In this document: in pieces, positions 1 through 8,792 of the stretch
Layout of the letters: every line of letters begins with the position of its first letter
How positions within the stretch are numbered: position 1 is the first letter of the stretch
NCBI RefSeq assembly: GCF_900110765.1
Contig: NZ_FOEO01000005.1
Coordinates: 83,675-147,674 of the forward strand
DNA: 64,000 bases
Source: Pseudomonas sp. NFACC02
GTDB taxonomy: Bacteria > Pseudomonadota > Gammaproteobacteria > Pseudomonadales > Pseudomonadaceae
Direction: 5' to 3'
Position numbers and translations under genes: made by a program
Notes under the pieces: model-generated
Told to the model about the DNA's origin: nothing
The model's input: the letters and a program-made list of their open reading frames with translations, nothing else
Database searches by the model: none

Positions 1-478
1 GAGGAACGAGGGCCCAACCAGGAGCCGGGCACTTTTGGTTACTTTTGGTGCCTTTTCAAAAGTGACCCGCCGGAGGGGCGGAAAGGTGATTCGGCCCCAC
101 CCCAGGAAATGGATCTGCCCACCCTCCCAATGCCAAACCCAACAAACCCAACAAACCCACCAACCGCGAACCTCAAAACAGTAAGCAGATCAGAAGCGAG
201 ATCAGAGGCAGACCGCTGCGTCGCTTTTGATTCTGCCGGAGGAGTAGGACGTGCCGGGGTGGCGCTCCACGTTGTCCCGCGATCTGCCGGGCACCGGCAG
301 CAGACCCGGCTGATGCGGTCTTTCTGACCCACCGGGTTGCCTGACGTTACTGCCGCTTCGCGCCAGATCGCGGGACAAGCCACGCTCCTACCACGCCCTC
401 CGGGTAGGCGCGTTCCTGCGGCCAGAATCAAACGCCTGAAACGTGTCGCTCACCCCTTCGTGCAGAAGCATGTCCGGG
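1..478. other. Intergenic region without a convincing gene
   Basis: This 478-base stretch precedes the stop of the first minus-strand gene. I see no reading frame with coding character. Near the left end it has the pyrimidine-rich text common between Pseudomonas genes (TACTTTTGGTGCCTTTTC and neighbours, about 40-58). From 226 it holds a large imperfect inverted repeat described separately. Short open frames exist on both strands but have low-complexity, Arg/Pro-rich translations typical of shadows in GC-rich repeats. Confidence 0.6.
226..432. repeat. Large imperfect inverted-repeat element
   Basis: The outer arms (226-238 TTTGATTCTGCCG and 419-432 CGGCCAGAATCAAA) are near-complementary. An inner pair, 273-286 (TGTCCCGCGATCTG) and 364-377 (CAGATCGCGGGACA), is a perfect 14-bp inverted repeat. 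The whole could fold into a long hairpin of about 200 nt. This resembles the dispersed palindromic elements found between Pseudomonas genes; no transposase is present. Confidence 0.5.
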
Positions 479-1939
479 CTACTTGGCCCTTAACTCGTAC
501 CCCACCGGCAACGTCTGCAAATCAAACCGGCCAGCAATCACGTCGCAGTAGCTGGTGCGCGCCAGGTACGCGCCCGGGCCTTTCAGGTAGGCGTCGATGT
601 TTTGCACTTCCTCACACAGCTCGAACGTCCGGTTCTGCAACAGGCCCGCCGCCTGGGCCGAGCGCAGGGCGCCGTTGGGGGTCCAGTCGGAGATGATCAG
701 CGCGCCTTGCGGGGCGGATTTTTCATAGCTGAGGACAAACTGCTCGGCGGAGCGGTCACGCAAGTAAGGCGCCATGAAATAGTGAATGTCATCCCTGAAG
801 GGCAACGCTTCCTTGTGCGTCGGCAGGTCGATGACGCCACTGGAATAGATTGCAAAGACCGCAAGGATGGTCACCGGCGCAGCCAGCGGTGCAGCGTTCA
901 CCAGCGGGGCCGCTGCGGTGCGTTGCAGCAGCGCTTGCAACTGCATCACACCAATGACGCTCAACAACACAGCCCCTGGCAGAAAAAAGGTGAACCGGTC
1001 GGTGACGTTATACGAAACCGCGAAGATGAAGTTCATCATCGCCGCCCACCACAACAGGCGCAGTTTCGGGTTTTTGGGAAACATCACCAACCCCACCACT
1101 TGTGGCCCGATCAGCGACAGCATCATCAGCGCCACCGAGTTCTTCTCGTGCCACATGTCATCGAAGCGGAACAGCGACCCTTGCCAGCTCTGCTCAGCGG
1201 TTCTGTCAGGGATACCGATCAGGTAACGATGCCCGATGTCGTAGAGGCTGACACCGGCGTGCAGCTCGTTGGCGATACCCGGAAACGCCACGCTGAAGCC
1301 CAGGGCAAAACCCGGCAACGTGATCAGCATGCGCCACTTGTGCTGCCACAGCAGTTGCACGTACAGCGGAAACAGCACGATGAAGGTCAGTTGATGAATC
1401 GCCCCGGCGAGGCCGGTCAGCATGCCGATCAGGAACAGCTTCTGCAGCGCGCCCAGCCTGAACTTTTCGTCGAAATGCAGCATGTACGCCAGCGTCACCA
1501 ACACCACGTGGAGGATGTACACCTCCGCTTTGGTCGAGACCCAGAACACGCAATGACACAGGATCGCGGCGGCAGCGCAAAGCAGCGCAAGCTGCGTCGT
1601 GGCGCCAACGCCCTTTGCCAGCCGGTAGATCGCCCACGCCAATGGAATCAGCAGCAGCGAGTTCATGAAGCTCAGCACCAAGGGACCGAAACCGGCATAC
1701 AGCGCAGTGGTCACGAACAGGTAAAGCGGATGGTCCAGCGGGCCGAGCGTCTGGCTGAAATACACGCCTTGCGCGGCATCGGCCAGGAACACGCCATTGT
1801 CCATCCATTGAATGGGCCCGCTTGATGCCAGAAAACTGGCGATGATTGCCCCGATCACCAGCAGCAGGGGAATCACTGTCGCTGCTCGATTACGTACTGC
1901 TGCCACCATGAACTGCACTCCTGTCCCTGTTTTACTCAT
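479..1939 (-). CDS. GT-C type membrane glycosyltransferase (DUF2723-like)
   Basis: Predicted 486-residue polytopic membrane protein with about ten hydrophobic segments. An early acidic loop ([14 protein letters not shown]) is followed by [13 protein letters not shown], which resembles the D...HPPGYPL pattern of the DUF2723/GT-C glycosyltransferase group. Such enzymes transfer sugars from polyprenyl-phosphate donors on the outer face of the inner membrane. The ATG at 1939 overlaps the stop of the upstream gene (ATGA), which fixes the start; longer frames upstream lie inside that gene. It is the last gene of the five-gene DprE-like operon, so I infer it uses the lipid-linked pentose made by its neighbours. 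The acceptor is unknown; pilin or a cell-surface glycan are possibilities. Confidence 0.75.
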   Translation of the reverse strand: MSKTGTGVQFMVAAVRNRAATVIPLLLVIGAIIASFLASSGPIQWMDNGVFLADAAQGVYFSQTLGPLDHPLYLFVTTALYAGFGPLVLSFMNSLLLIPLAWAIYRLAKGVGATTQLALLCAAAAILCHCVFWVSTKAEVYILHVVLVTLAYMLHFDEKFRLGALQKLFLIGMLTGLAGAIHQLTFIVLFPLYVQLLWQHKWRMLITLPGFALGFSVAFPGIANELHAGVSLYDIGHRYLIGIPDRTAEQSWQGSLFRFDDMWHEKNSVALMMLSLIGPQVVGLVMFPKNPKLRLLWWAAMMNFIFAVSYNVTDRFTFFLPGAVLLSVIGVMQLQALLQRTAAAPLVNAAPLAAPVTILAVFAIYSSGVIDLPTHKEALPFRDDIHYFMAPYLRDRSAEQFVLSYEKSAPQGALIISDWTPNGALRSAQAAGLLQNRTFELCEEVQNIDAYLKGPGAYLARTSYCDVIAGRFDLQTLPVGYELRAK

Positions 1940-2934
1940 GAATCGTGTGATTGAAGCGGTTGGCTTTCCGGCGTTTTCTCGCCATTGAGCTTGAACAACA
2001 TCAGGGCGCCGATGGCCACGGCGAACCACAGCGTGGCAAGGCGGATCAACACGGTGGCGGCCACCGCGTCGGCACTGCTCATGCCTTTCCAGACCAGCAG
2101 GCCGACCATCACCGCTTCCGCGCCACCCAGGCCACCCGGCATGAAGCTGACGGCCCCGGCCAACATTGCAAGCGCATAGACGAACACCGCGAATGTCAGC
2201 GGAATGTCGGCGCCCATCCATTTCAGAATCCAGTCAAAGGCCAGGGCTTCGGCACTCCAGGCGATTACGCTCAGGATCGTCAGGCCGAACATCAGGCGCA
2301 GTCGATGACACTGTTGTGCGTGCAGCAACACCTGCAGCAGGTGGCGAAGCAGGCCCATGACTTTGCCGCCCCCAGTCGGCACACTCCGGGTCAGGCGTTC
2401 GAGCAAGCGCCGCTGCGACAGCACCAGTAGACCGACCATTACCAGTGCGACGCCCACCACGATCATGGGCAGCGCTTCGGGGTACAGCGACAGGCCAAAC
2501 AGCGTCAGCAGCACCACCGCGAACAGGTCCGACAGGCGCTCGCTGAAGAACGCCGCGAAGCTCTGCGGATAAGGCACCCCCCAACGCTTGAGGAGGACGC
2601 CGCGCAACGCTTCACCGGCTTTTCCGGGCGTCGTGGTCAAGGCGAATCCGGCAAGGTAAATGTTCAGGCTAGGGCGCCAGGGCATGGGGTGGCCGAGTAC
2701 CCTGAGGTAAGTTTGCCAGCGCATGAAACGCAGGCCGTAGTTGACCGAGGACATGAACAGCGCAATGACGATGCCGACCAGACCGACTTCGCTGACCGCC
2801 GCGCCGACCGCGTGCCAGCCGCCCCAGAGCGAAAAGCCCAGATAGCCCAGCGCTGACCCGACCACCGACAGCAACACCGCCCGGTAACGCCAGCCCGACA
2901 AGTGCGACCGTTCGTGAGCATCAACGGGGTTCAC
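1936..2934 (-). CDS. Lysylphosphatidylglycerol synthase TM-region family membrane protein
   Basis: Predicted 332 residues with seven to eight membrane spans, of the flippase-like LPG_synthase_TM (UPF0104/YbhN/AglD) family. Family signs are the N-terminal region around [24 protein letters not shown], the [12 protein letters not shown] box and, near the end, [17 protein letters not shown]. The GTG start at 2934 overlaps the stop of the reductase gene (GTGA) and follows no other good start. Longer frames extend into the upstream gene and are spurious. Members act in lipid or lipid-linked sugar transfer. Given the DprE1/DprE2 genes next door, a role in moving the lipid-linked pentose across the membrane is plausible but inferred. 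Confidence 0.75.
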   Translation of the reverse strand: MNPVDAHERSHLSGWRYRAVLLSVVGSALGYLGFSLWGGWHAVGAAVSEVGLVGIVIALFMSSVNYGLRFMRWQTYLRVLGHPMPWRPSLNIYLAGFALTTTPGKAGEALRGVLLKRWGVPYPQSFAAFFSERLSDLFAVVLLTLFGLSLYPEALPMIVVGVALVMVGLLVLSQRRLLERLTRSVPTGGGKVMGLLRHLLQVLLHAQQCHRLRLMFGLTILSVIAWSAEALAFDWILKWMGADIPLTFAVFVYALAMLAGAVSFMPGGLGGAEAVMVGLLVWKGMSSADAVAATVLIRLATLWFAVAIGALMLFKLNGEKTPESQPLQSHDS

Positions 2935-3683
2935 AGGTTGAGCCTCTTGAACAGCGGCTGCGGGATGGAGCGAATGACCAGCATGATCAAGGCCCAGAAT
3001 CCGGGTGCGTAAAGGGTCGGCACTTTGTTGGCGATGCCTTTGACGATCCGTTGGGCAACCTGTGCCGGTTGCGCCAGCAGTGCGGCGGGCAGAGACAGGC
3101 CTTGGGTCATCGGGGTATCGACGAACCCCGGTTTGATCGTGGTGACGTGAACGCCGACCTTGAACAGGCGCGCCTGCAAACCTTCGCAATAGGTCGACAC
3201 GGCGGCCTTGGCGCTGCCATACAGATAATTCGAAGGCCGTCCGCGATCGGCTGCCACCGACGAGATGATCGCCAGACTGCCGCACCGCTGGGTTTCGAAC
3301 TGCATCGCCAGGCAGGTCAGCAGGGCGATCACCGAGGTGCAGTTGTTGGCGAACTCGCGCAACGCGAGGTTCACGTCGCGCTCACAGGCTTTCTGGTCGG
3401 GCAGGGTGCCGTGGGCGATCAACGCGATGTCGATCTGGCCGAGGGCCGTCAGGCATCGCCCGAGCATCAGCGGATGAGCGTCGATGTCGTTGGCGTCCAT
3501 CTCGTGCAGGGTCACGTTCTTCGCACCGCGCGACTTGAGGTCCGCGGCGGTCTGCTGCAGTTTGTCGACGTTGCGCGCGACGAGGAAAAAATCGCTGCCT
3601 TCACTGGCCCACAACCGGGCGCAGGCGCTGGCAATGGCCGAGGTTGCGCCGATGATCAGCACTTTTTTCGATGCGTTTGTCAT
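2931..3683 (-). CDS. DprE2-like SDR family reductase
   Basis: Short-chain dehydrogenase of 250 residues. It has an N-terminal Rossmann motif (IIGATSAIASA, residues about 10-20), NAG-equivalent IAHGT, the catalytic serine in ISSVAADRGR and the YxxxK pair in YLYGSAKAA. The C-terminal segment (APGFWALIMLVIRSIP) is a membrane-associated tail like that of mycobacterial DprE2, the NADH-dependent reductase that turns the keto sugar on decaprenyl phosphate into DPA. Its ATG overlaps the DprE1-like stop by four bases, so the two are translationally coupled, as expected for partners in one epimerisation. The assignment rests on sequence resemblance plus the neighbour; the sugar is inferred. Confidence 0.85.
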   Translation of the reverse strand: MTNASKKVLIIGATSAIASACARLWASEGSDFFLVARNVDKLQQTAADLKSRGAKNVTLHEMDANDIDAHPLMLGRCLTALGQIDIALIAHGTLPDQKACERDVNLALREFANNCTSVIALLTCLAMQFETQRCGSLAIISSVAADRGRPSNYLYGSAKAAVSTYCEGLQARLFKVGVHVTTIKPGFVDTPMTQGLSLPAALLAQPAQVAQRIVKGIANKVPTLYAPGFWALIMLVIRSIPQPLFKRLNL

Positions 3684-4996
3684 GACAGTACGCGGCTCCA
3701 GAAACGGGACATCAGGGCGGGATCGCGCAGCGCTTCCAGTCGCTCCCAGGCAGGGTATGCCTGACGAAAGTCCGCGCCGCTCATATGGGCATCCTTGGCC
3801 GGATACAAGCGGCCTCCCGCCGCCCGGACGATGTCGTCCAGACGCGGGAATACAACGTTTTCCAGGTGCTCGCTCTGCGCAAAGTCCAGCGCCAGTGACG
3901 TGCCCGGCATCGGAAACGACAGCAGGCCCGGCGAAGCCACGTCACCGCAGCGCTTGAGCACGGCGAGAAACGAGCCCTGGCCTGAATCGGCAATGGCCCG
4001 CAACAGTTCACCCATCGCAGGCTCGGCATTGGCCGTTGGAATCACGCATTGATACTGCTGAAAGCCCCGACGACCGTAGATGCGGTTCCAATGCAGGATC
4101 CGGTCGAGCGGGTAGAAAAACGGCTCGTAAGCACTGCGTCCAACCGTCCTCTGGCTCGGGTGCATGCGCCAATAGAGGTTGTTGAAGGCGCTTAGCGACA
4201 GTTTGTTGATCAATGACACCGGCGGTGTGAGCGGCAGGCTGAGCTTTGCCCGCCGACCGACTTCAAGCGAGCCGTATTGCGCGTGGTCACCGACGATGAA
4301 TACCCCACGTCCGGTGTCGGCACCTTTGGCCAGACAGTCGACCCAGGCCACGCTGTATTCATGTTGGTCGTCGAGTTCGTGGGACAGGCTGAAGAACTCC
4401 GCCAGGTTGGCGAAACGCACCGTCGTGGTGTCGATCTGGCTGGTGCGGATCGGCATCAACTGAAGTTGTGCCCAGTGAATGACCCCGGTCAGCCCCAGCC
4501 CGCCAATGCTTGCTGAAAACAGCGACGCGTTGACACTGGGCGAACAGACCACTTCCGGCTGGCCGTGGCGCAACAGGCCGAAGCTGCGAACATGGCGGCC
4601 AAAGGTACCGCGTACATGGTGGTTCTTGCCGTGCACATCGTTGGCGATGGCGCCGCCGACCGTGGCGTATTGAGTGCCCGGCGTCACCGGCAAAAACCAG
4701 CCGCGAGGGATGGCCACCGTCAGCACGTCGGCGAGCGTGATGCCGGCCTCGACCTTGAGCAGGCCTGTGTCCCAATCCGCGTCGATCAACCGATCCAGCG
4801 AGCGCATGTGCAGGACTTGATCACTGGACGCCAGGCAACTGTCGCCGTAACTGCGGCCGTTGCCATAGGGCAGGCTGGTGCTGTGCTCGCCAATCACCTT
4901 GTCCAGGTGCGTGGGCAGGTCGTCCAGCCACACGCAACTGTGACCTCGCTGCGGATTGTCGGGAAAGCGGCCCCAGGAATACAGCGGTGCGCTCAT
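3680..4996 (-). CDS. DprE1-like FAD-dependent oxidase (decaprenylphosphoryl-ribose 2'-oxidase type)
   Basis: Predicted 438-residue FAD-binding oxidoreductase of the DprE1/ALO (vanillyl-alcohol oxidase) group. FAD-binding features include YGNGRSYGDSC (about 45-55), PVTPGTQYATVGGAIAND and HGKNHHVRGTFG. The C-terminal GGRLYPAKDAHM holds the conserved active-site lysine. In mycobacteria DprE1 oxidises the 2'-hydroxyl of decaprenylphosphoryl-ribose. Here Ala (codon 3890-3892) stands where the M. tuberculosis enzyme has Cys387. The gene overlaps its neighbours by four bases on both sides. Homologous genes in P. aeruginosa serve D-arabinofuranose modification of pilin, so a similar product is likely here. 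Confidence 0.88.
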   Translation of the reverse strand: MSAPLYSWGRFPDNPQRGHSCVWLDDLPTHLDKVIGEHSTSLPYGNGRSYGDSCLASSDQVLHMRSLDRLIDADWDTGLLKVEAGITLADVLTVAIPRGWFLPVTPGTQYATVGGAIANDVHGKNHHVRGTFGRHVRSFGLLRHGQPEVVCSPSVNASLFSASIGGLGLTGVIHWAQLQLMPIRTSQIDTTTVRFANLAEFFSLSHELDDQHEYSVAWVDCLAKGADTGRGVFIVGDHAQYGSLEVGRRAKLSLPLTPPVSLINKLSLSAFNNLYWRMHPSQRTVGRSAYEPFFYPLDRILHWNRIYGRRGFQQYQCVIPTANAEPAMGELLRAIADSGQGSFLAVLKRCGDVASPGLLSFPMPGTSLALDFAQSEHLENVVFPRLDDIVRAAGGRLYPAKDAHMSGADFRQAYPAWERLEALRDPALMSRFWSRVLS

Positions 4997-6444
4997 GCGG
5001 CAATCCAGAACATCAGGAGGAATACGGCGCCGATCACCTGGCTGGTGCGGTCACGGATCGCGAACACCACCGGGTCTTCGTTCATCTGGCCACGATGGGT
5101 CAGCATCCATACGCGGGTCACCCAGAACAGCAGCAACGGGCAGGCCAGCCAGATGAGGTGCGGGGTGACGTACAGGGCCGTGGTCTTGGCATCCTGGATG
5201 TACAGCGCCAGAACCATCACCGCCAGGTACCCCGACGAGGCCCCCAGCGAGGCGATCATGTCCAGGTCTCCCGGGTAGTAACCACGACCGCGGGCCATGG
5301 TGGTGACTTCACGCACTCGCGCATCGCGTAATTCGGCGTAGCGTTTGACCATGGCGAGGCTGAGGAAGATGAACATTGAAAACGCGAGGATCCAGAAGGT
5401 CAGCGTCAGGTTGAATGCCGCGACCCCGGCGATGATTCGAGAGGTGTACAGCATGGCCAGCACGATCACGTCCACGGCCATCAGGCGTTTGAGTTGCAGC
5501 GAATAGGCGAGGGTCAGGCCGTAGTACGCCGCCATGACCGCTGAGAATTGCCACGGCAGAAGCAACAGCGCTGCGCCGAAGGCCGCGAGCAACAGCGTCG
5601 GCACGGCGATCAGCCCGGCCTTGATCGACAGGCGGCCGCTGGCGAAAGGACGATTGCATTTGCTCTTGTGGTGTCGGTCGTCGCCCAGGTCCAGCAAATC
5701 ATTGAGGATGTAAACGCTGGAGGCGCAGAGGCCGAAGCACAAGAAGGCGAAGACACCGTCCCGCATCAGGTCAAACTGGGTGAATCGATGAGACGCCAGC
5801 AAGGGCACGAAGATCAGCGCGTTCTTCAGCCACTGGTGCAAGCGCGTCGCCCTGCGCCAGTCACGCAGGCTGGCGGTGTTGGTGCGCAGGGTCGGCTCGA
5901 CTTGAGTCATTGCCTTGACGCGCCGTTCCACGCCGGGATCCGGGTTGACCACGTAGGCCTGGCGCGAAACAGTCCAGATCGGCAAATCATCTTTTGAGTT
6001 GCCGATGTAGTCGAAGCCGCCTTCGCCATAATGTGCAACCAAGAGGTCGCGCTTATTATTGCCGGACAAGTTTCGGTTGGCATTGGAAGCCAATACCAGG
6101 TCGAATAACTGCAAATGCTCGGCAATACGCTCGGCAAGACTTACATGGCTCGCCGTGGCAAGTACAATCATCCGCCCGGTGGCTTTCTCGGCATTGATCA
6201 GCTCAATGATCTGCGGGTCGTATGGCAGCACGGAGACGTCGATCTGCGTCTCCAGCGCAAGGCCTTCCTTGAGCGCGGCTTTGCCCTTGAGCAGCCAGCC
6301 CAGCAGCTTGAACACCTTCAATGGCTGGCTTCTGACGAAAGCCATCGCCGTTTCCATGAGCAGATCGGAACGCAGCAGCGTTCCGTCCAGATCAACTACC
6401 AAGGGTGGGAAAGTCTCTTGAACTCTTCCCTGAATTCTTGCCAT
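4993..6444 (-). CDS. HAD phosphatase-UbiA prenyltransferase fusion (DPPR synthase-like)
   Basis: Predicted 483 residues in two parts. Residues about 1-190 form a HAD hydrolase (VVDLDGTLLRSD; later GNSKDDLP). Residues about 210-483 form a UbiA prenyltransferase with several membrane spans and the NDLLDLGDDRHHKSK motif, which binds Mg-diphosphate. The UbiA part matches the family that joins PRPP to polyprenyl phosphate to give DPPR. The HAD part could remove the 5-phosphate afterwards. I chose ATG 6444 (MARIQGRV), which has CGGAG eight bases upstream, over an ATG 39 bases earlier with no ribosome site. It is the first gene of the operon; the next gene starts inside its stop codon. Confidence 0.85.
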   Translation of the reverse strand: MARIQGRVQETFPPLVVDLDGTLLRSDLLMETAMAFVRSQPLKVFKLLGWLLKGKAALKEGLALETQIDVSVLPYDPQIIELINAEKATGRMIVLATASHVSLAERIAEHLQLFDLVLASNANRNLSGNNKRDLLVAHYGEGGFDYIGNSKDDLPIWTVSRQAYVVNPDPGVERRVKAMTQVEPTLRTNTASLRDWRRATRLHQWLKNALIFVPLLASHRFTQFDLMRDGVFAFLCFGLCASSVYILNDLLDLGDDRHHKSKCNRPFASGRLSIKAGLIAVPTLLLAAFGAALLLLPWQFSAVMAAYYGLTLAYSLQLKRLMAVDVIVLAMLYTSRIIAGVAAFNLTLTFWILAFSMFIFLSLAMVKRYAELRDARVREVTTMARGRGYYPGDLDMIASLGASSGYLAVMVLALYIQDAKTTALYVTPHLIWLACPLLLFWVTRVWMLTHRGQMNEDPVVFAIRDRTSQVIGAVFLLMFWIAA

Positions 6445-6741
6445 GTCGAATGCTCCGTAGCGAGTCGACACGACTATAAACAAAAACTTTTTTTCACAAC
6501 TTCATTTAAATTAACCGACCCGCCAAACCCCGGCGTTCGGTTGGCGTCAGAATAAAACGGCCTTCCAGTACCGTGTTATTCGCCTCATTCGTTTCAGTTT
6601 TGCAACACCCTGCGGCGGTTAATTGGCGACTGATCACTGACTGTGAAGACGGCCGCTGGCCGCTGTCGTTTTAACCTGAGCCGGTGTCATAATGACCGCG
6701 TTTTTGCCTTCCTGATCTGGATCGCTGTGTCTGGAGTCCGC

Positions 6742-8301
6742 ATGACCCATCCCTTGTTACTGGCGCTTGTCCCTCTGGTGGCCGACCTGTCTCGTGACCT
6801 TCCGGATGACGAACGCTACCGCCGTCTTCTGCGCTCGTTGCGTCAGCTGTTGCCGTGTGATGCCGTGGCCCTGCTCAAGCTTGAGGGCGATGCGTTCGTG
6901 CCGCTGTCGGTCGAGGGGCTGAGCCCGGACACGTTGGGGCGCCGCTTCCGACTGGGCGAACACCCGCGTCTGGACATCATTTCGCAAAACCGCGAGCCGA
7001 CGCGCTTCTCTACTGACTGCGACTTGCCGGACCCCTATGACGGGCTGGTGGAGGGGCTGCACGGGCAACTGGAAGTTCATGACTGTCTGGGCTGTCCTTT
7101 GTATGTGCAGGACACCCTGTGGGGGTTGATCACGCTGGACTCGCTGGACCCCTCCCGTTTTGGCAGCGTCGATCTGGACAACCTGCAAGCGTTTGCCAGT
7201 CTGGCGTCGGCCACGGTCATGGCCAGTGAGCGCATCAATCAGTTGGCGCGCAGTTTCGAAGACCAGCGGCAACTGACCGAGGTCTACAAGCGGGCGGCGG
7301 GTGGGCGAGGGCCGCGTGAGCTGATCGGACAGAGCGCGGTGCATAGGCGCCTGCAACAAGAGATCCAGTTGGTGGGCAACAGCCCGTTGACCGTTCTCAT
7401 TACCGGAGAGACGGGTGTCGGCAAGGAACTGGTCGCCGAGGCCATTCACCTGCAATCCCCCCGCGCACAGAAACCGCTGATCAGCCTGAACTGCGCCGCG
7501 TTGCCCGAGATGCTGGTCGAGAGCGAGCTGTTCGGGCACGTCAAAGGCGCCTTTTCGGGCGCCGTGAGTGGGCGAAGCGGCAAGTTCGAGCTCGCCGATG
7601 GCGGCTCGATCTTTCTGGATGAGGTCGGGGAGTTGCCACTGCCGGTGCAGGCCAAGCTGCTGCGGGTGTTGCAGAGCGGGCAATTGCAGCGCGTCGGTTC
7701 CGATCAGGAGCATCGTGTTGACGTGCGCATCATCGCGGCGACCAACCGTGACCTCGCCGAAGAAGTCCGGGCCGGGCGTTTCCGCGCCGACCTCTATCAC
7801 CGCTTGAGCGTGTACCCGTTGGTGGTCCCGCCCTTGCGCGAGCGTGGCCGCGATGCCTTGCTGTTGGCCGGTTACTTTCTGGAAGAGAACCGCGCACGGA
7901 TGGGATTGCGCAGCCTGCGCATAAGCCCCGAGGCGCAGAAGGTGCTGCTGGCGTATCCGTGGCCGGGCAACGTCCGCGAGCTGGAGCATTTGATCAGCCG
8001 TGCCGTCCTCAAGGCGCTGTCCCGTCACGCGCAACGGCCGCGCATCCTCACCATCGAGCCAGAGGCGCTCGGGCTGGATGAAGGTGTGCAGATTCCGGCC
8101 CCAATGCCGGCAGTGCTCGCAGACGCTTCACCGGTGGTCAAGCCGGGGGAAGGGCTGAAGGAGACCGTCGATGCATTTCAGGCGGTGGTCATCAACGACG
8201 CGTTGGCACGCCATCAGGGCAAATGGGCCGAGGTCGCGCGCGAGTTGAAACTGGATCGTGCGAACCTCAGCCGGCTGGCAAAGCGGTTGGGTATTCGTTA
8301 G
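6742..8301 (+). CDS. norR: NorR/FhpR-type nitric-oxide-responsive sigma-54 activator
   Basis: Predicted 519 residues: N-terminal GAF sensor (about 20-165), AAA+ sigma-54 interaction domain (about 190-420; Walker A GETGVGKE near 222, GAFSGA near 269) and a C-terminal Fis-type helix-turn-helix (ELKLDRANLSRLAKRLGI). The GAF part keeps DPYDGL and VHDCLGCPL, the region that in E. coli NorR holds the non-haem iron ligands. NO binding to the iron relieves repression of the ATPase. The start at 6742 gives the E. coli-like N terminus; an upstream extension lacks family similarity. No norVW, norCB or fhp gene lies beside it, which is unusual; its targets must be elsewhere. Confidence 0.9.
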   Translation: MTHPLLLALVPLVADLSRDLPDDERYRRLLRSLRQLLPCDAVALLKLEGDAFVPLSVEGLSPDTLGRRFRLGEHPRLDIISQNREPTRFSTDCDLPDPYDGLVEGLHGQLEVHDCLGCPLYVQDTLWGLITLDSLDPSRFGSVDLDNLQAFASLASATVMASERINQLARSFEDQRQLTEVYKRAAGGRGPRELIGQSAVHRRLQQEIQLVGNSPLTVLITGETGVGKELVAEAIHLQSPRAQKPLISLNCAALPEMLVESELFGHVKGAFSGAVSGRSGKFELADGGSIFLDEVGELPLPVQAKLLRVLQSGQLQRVGSDQEHRVDVRIIAATNRDLAEEVRAGRFRADLYHRLSVYPLVVPPLRERGRDALLLAGYFLEENRARMGLRSLRISPEAQKVLLAYPWPGNVRELEHLISRAVLKALSRHAQRPRILTIEPEALGLDEGVQIPAPMPAVLADASPVVKPGEGLKETVDAFQAVVINDALARHQGKWAEVARELKLDRANLSRLAKRLGIR

Positions 8302-8365
8302 GCGCATTCTCTCCAGACACCATGACGGGTGCCTTCAACCGCCGAATCGGAACGACGCGAACCCT

Positions 8366-8485
8366 GTGGGAGACGTCCGAGGTTACGAGGGCAGCGAAGG
8401 CGGAGGGGCATTCAGCATTGATGTCGCTGACCCACCGCGTTCGTCGGAATGCCGCCCAGACCAAGCTCACTCCTATAGGGCCGCA
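8366..8485. repeat. Degenerate Pseudomonas intergenic palindromic repeat
   Basis: The stretch from CCTGTGGGAG through the centre TCAGCATTGATGTCGCTGA to CAAGCTCACTCCTATAGG resembles the widespread REP-like element of fluorescent pseudomonads (ends with GTGGGAG...CTCCCAC and a central TCAG...CTGA inverted pair). It is mutated. It lies downstream of norR and upstream of the next gene's 3' end, where such elements usually occur. Confidence 0.45.
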
Positions 8486-8527
8486 AGCAGTTGAATTATC
8501 GGCAGGGTGCCGTTGCTTTGAAGATGC

Positions 8528-8716
8528 TCAGTGTTCCGGTCGGGTATGGAAATCCCCTTTCTCCGGGACCATCTCGGTGCCTGGCTCGAAGCCTGTCTCG
8601 GGATTGCAGCCCTCGTCGACGGGGTCGCAGTCGGTCTCCACCGGGTCGGGAACCGTTTCCGGAAATGTCACGTCCTGTACGTCTGCGTCAGGGTTTTCGG
8701 GGCGTGAACCGCTCAT
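8528..8716 (-). CDS. Small acidic hypothetical protein
   Basis: Sixty-two residues, rich in Pro, Asp and Glu, with a repeated VxDPVxxDxDPV-like stretch and four spaced Glu-Thr/Pro runs. It has no membrane segment. The start at 8716 (MSGSRPENPD) has a strong ribosome site (GGAGGAGATC) directly upstream; the longer frame to 8848 is not needed. It is co-oriented with the MFS gene behind it, from which 76 bases separate it. Similar short acidic proteins are common in Pseudomonas genomes; function not recognised. Confidence 0.65.
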   Translation of the reverse strand: MSGSRPENPDADVQDVTFPETVPDPVETDCDPVDEGCNPETGFEPGTEMVPEKGDFHTRPEH

Positions 8717-8792
8717 GATCTCCTCCAGCCAAAGGTGACAAGGGTAGGAGGAGTCAAGCACATCCTGGCCCCGGTCGTGGGATAAAAAAACA

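Noticed and set aside
602..1825. Long plus-strand open frame opposite the glycosyltransferase
   Set aside because: Gln/His/Arg-rich shadow of the GC-rich minus-strand gene, with no family likeness; the same holds for 8799-10232, 15896-17440 (minus) and 39254-40777.
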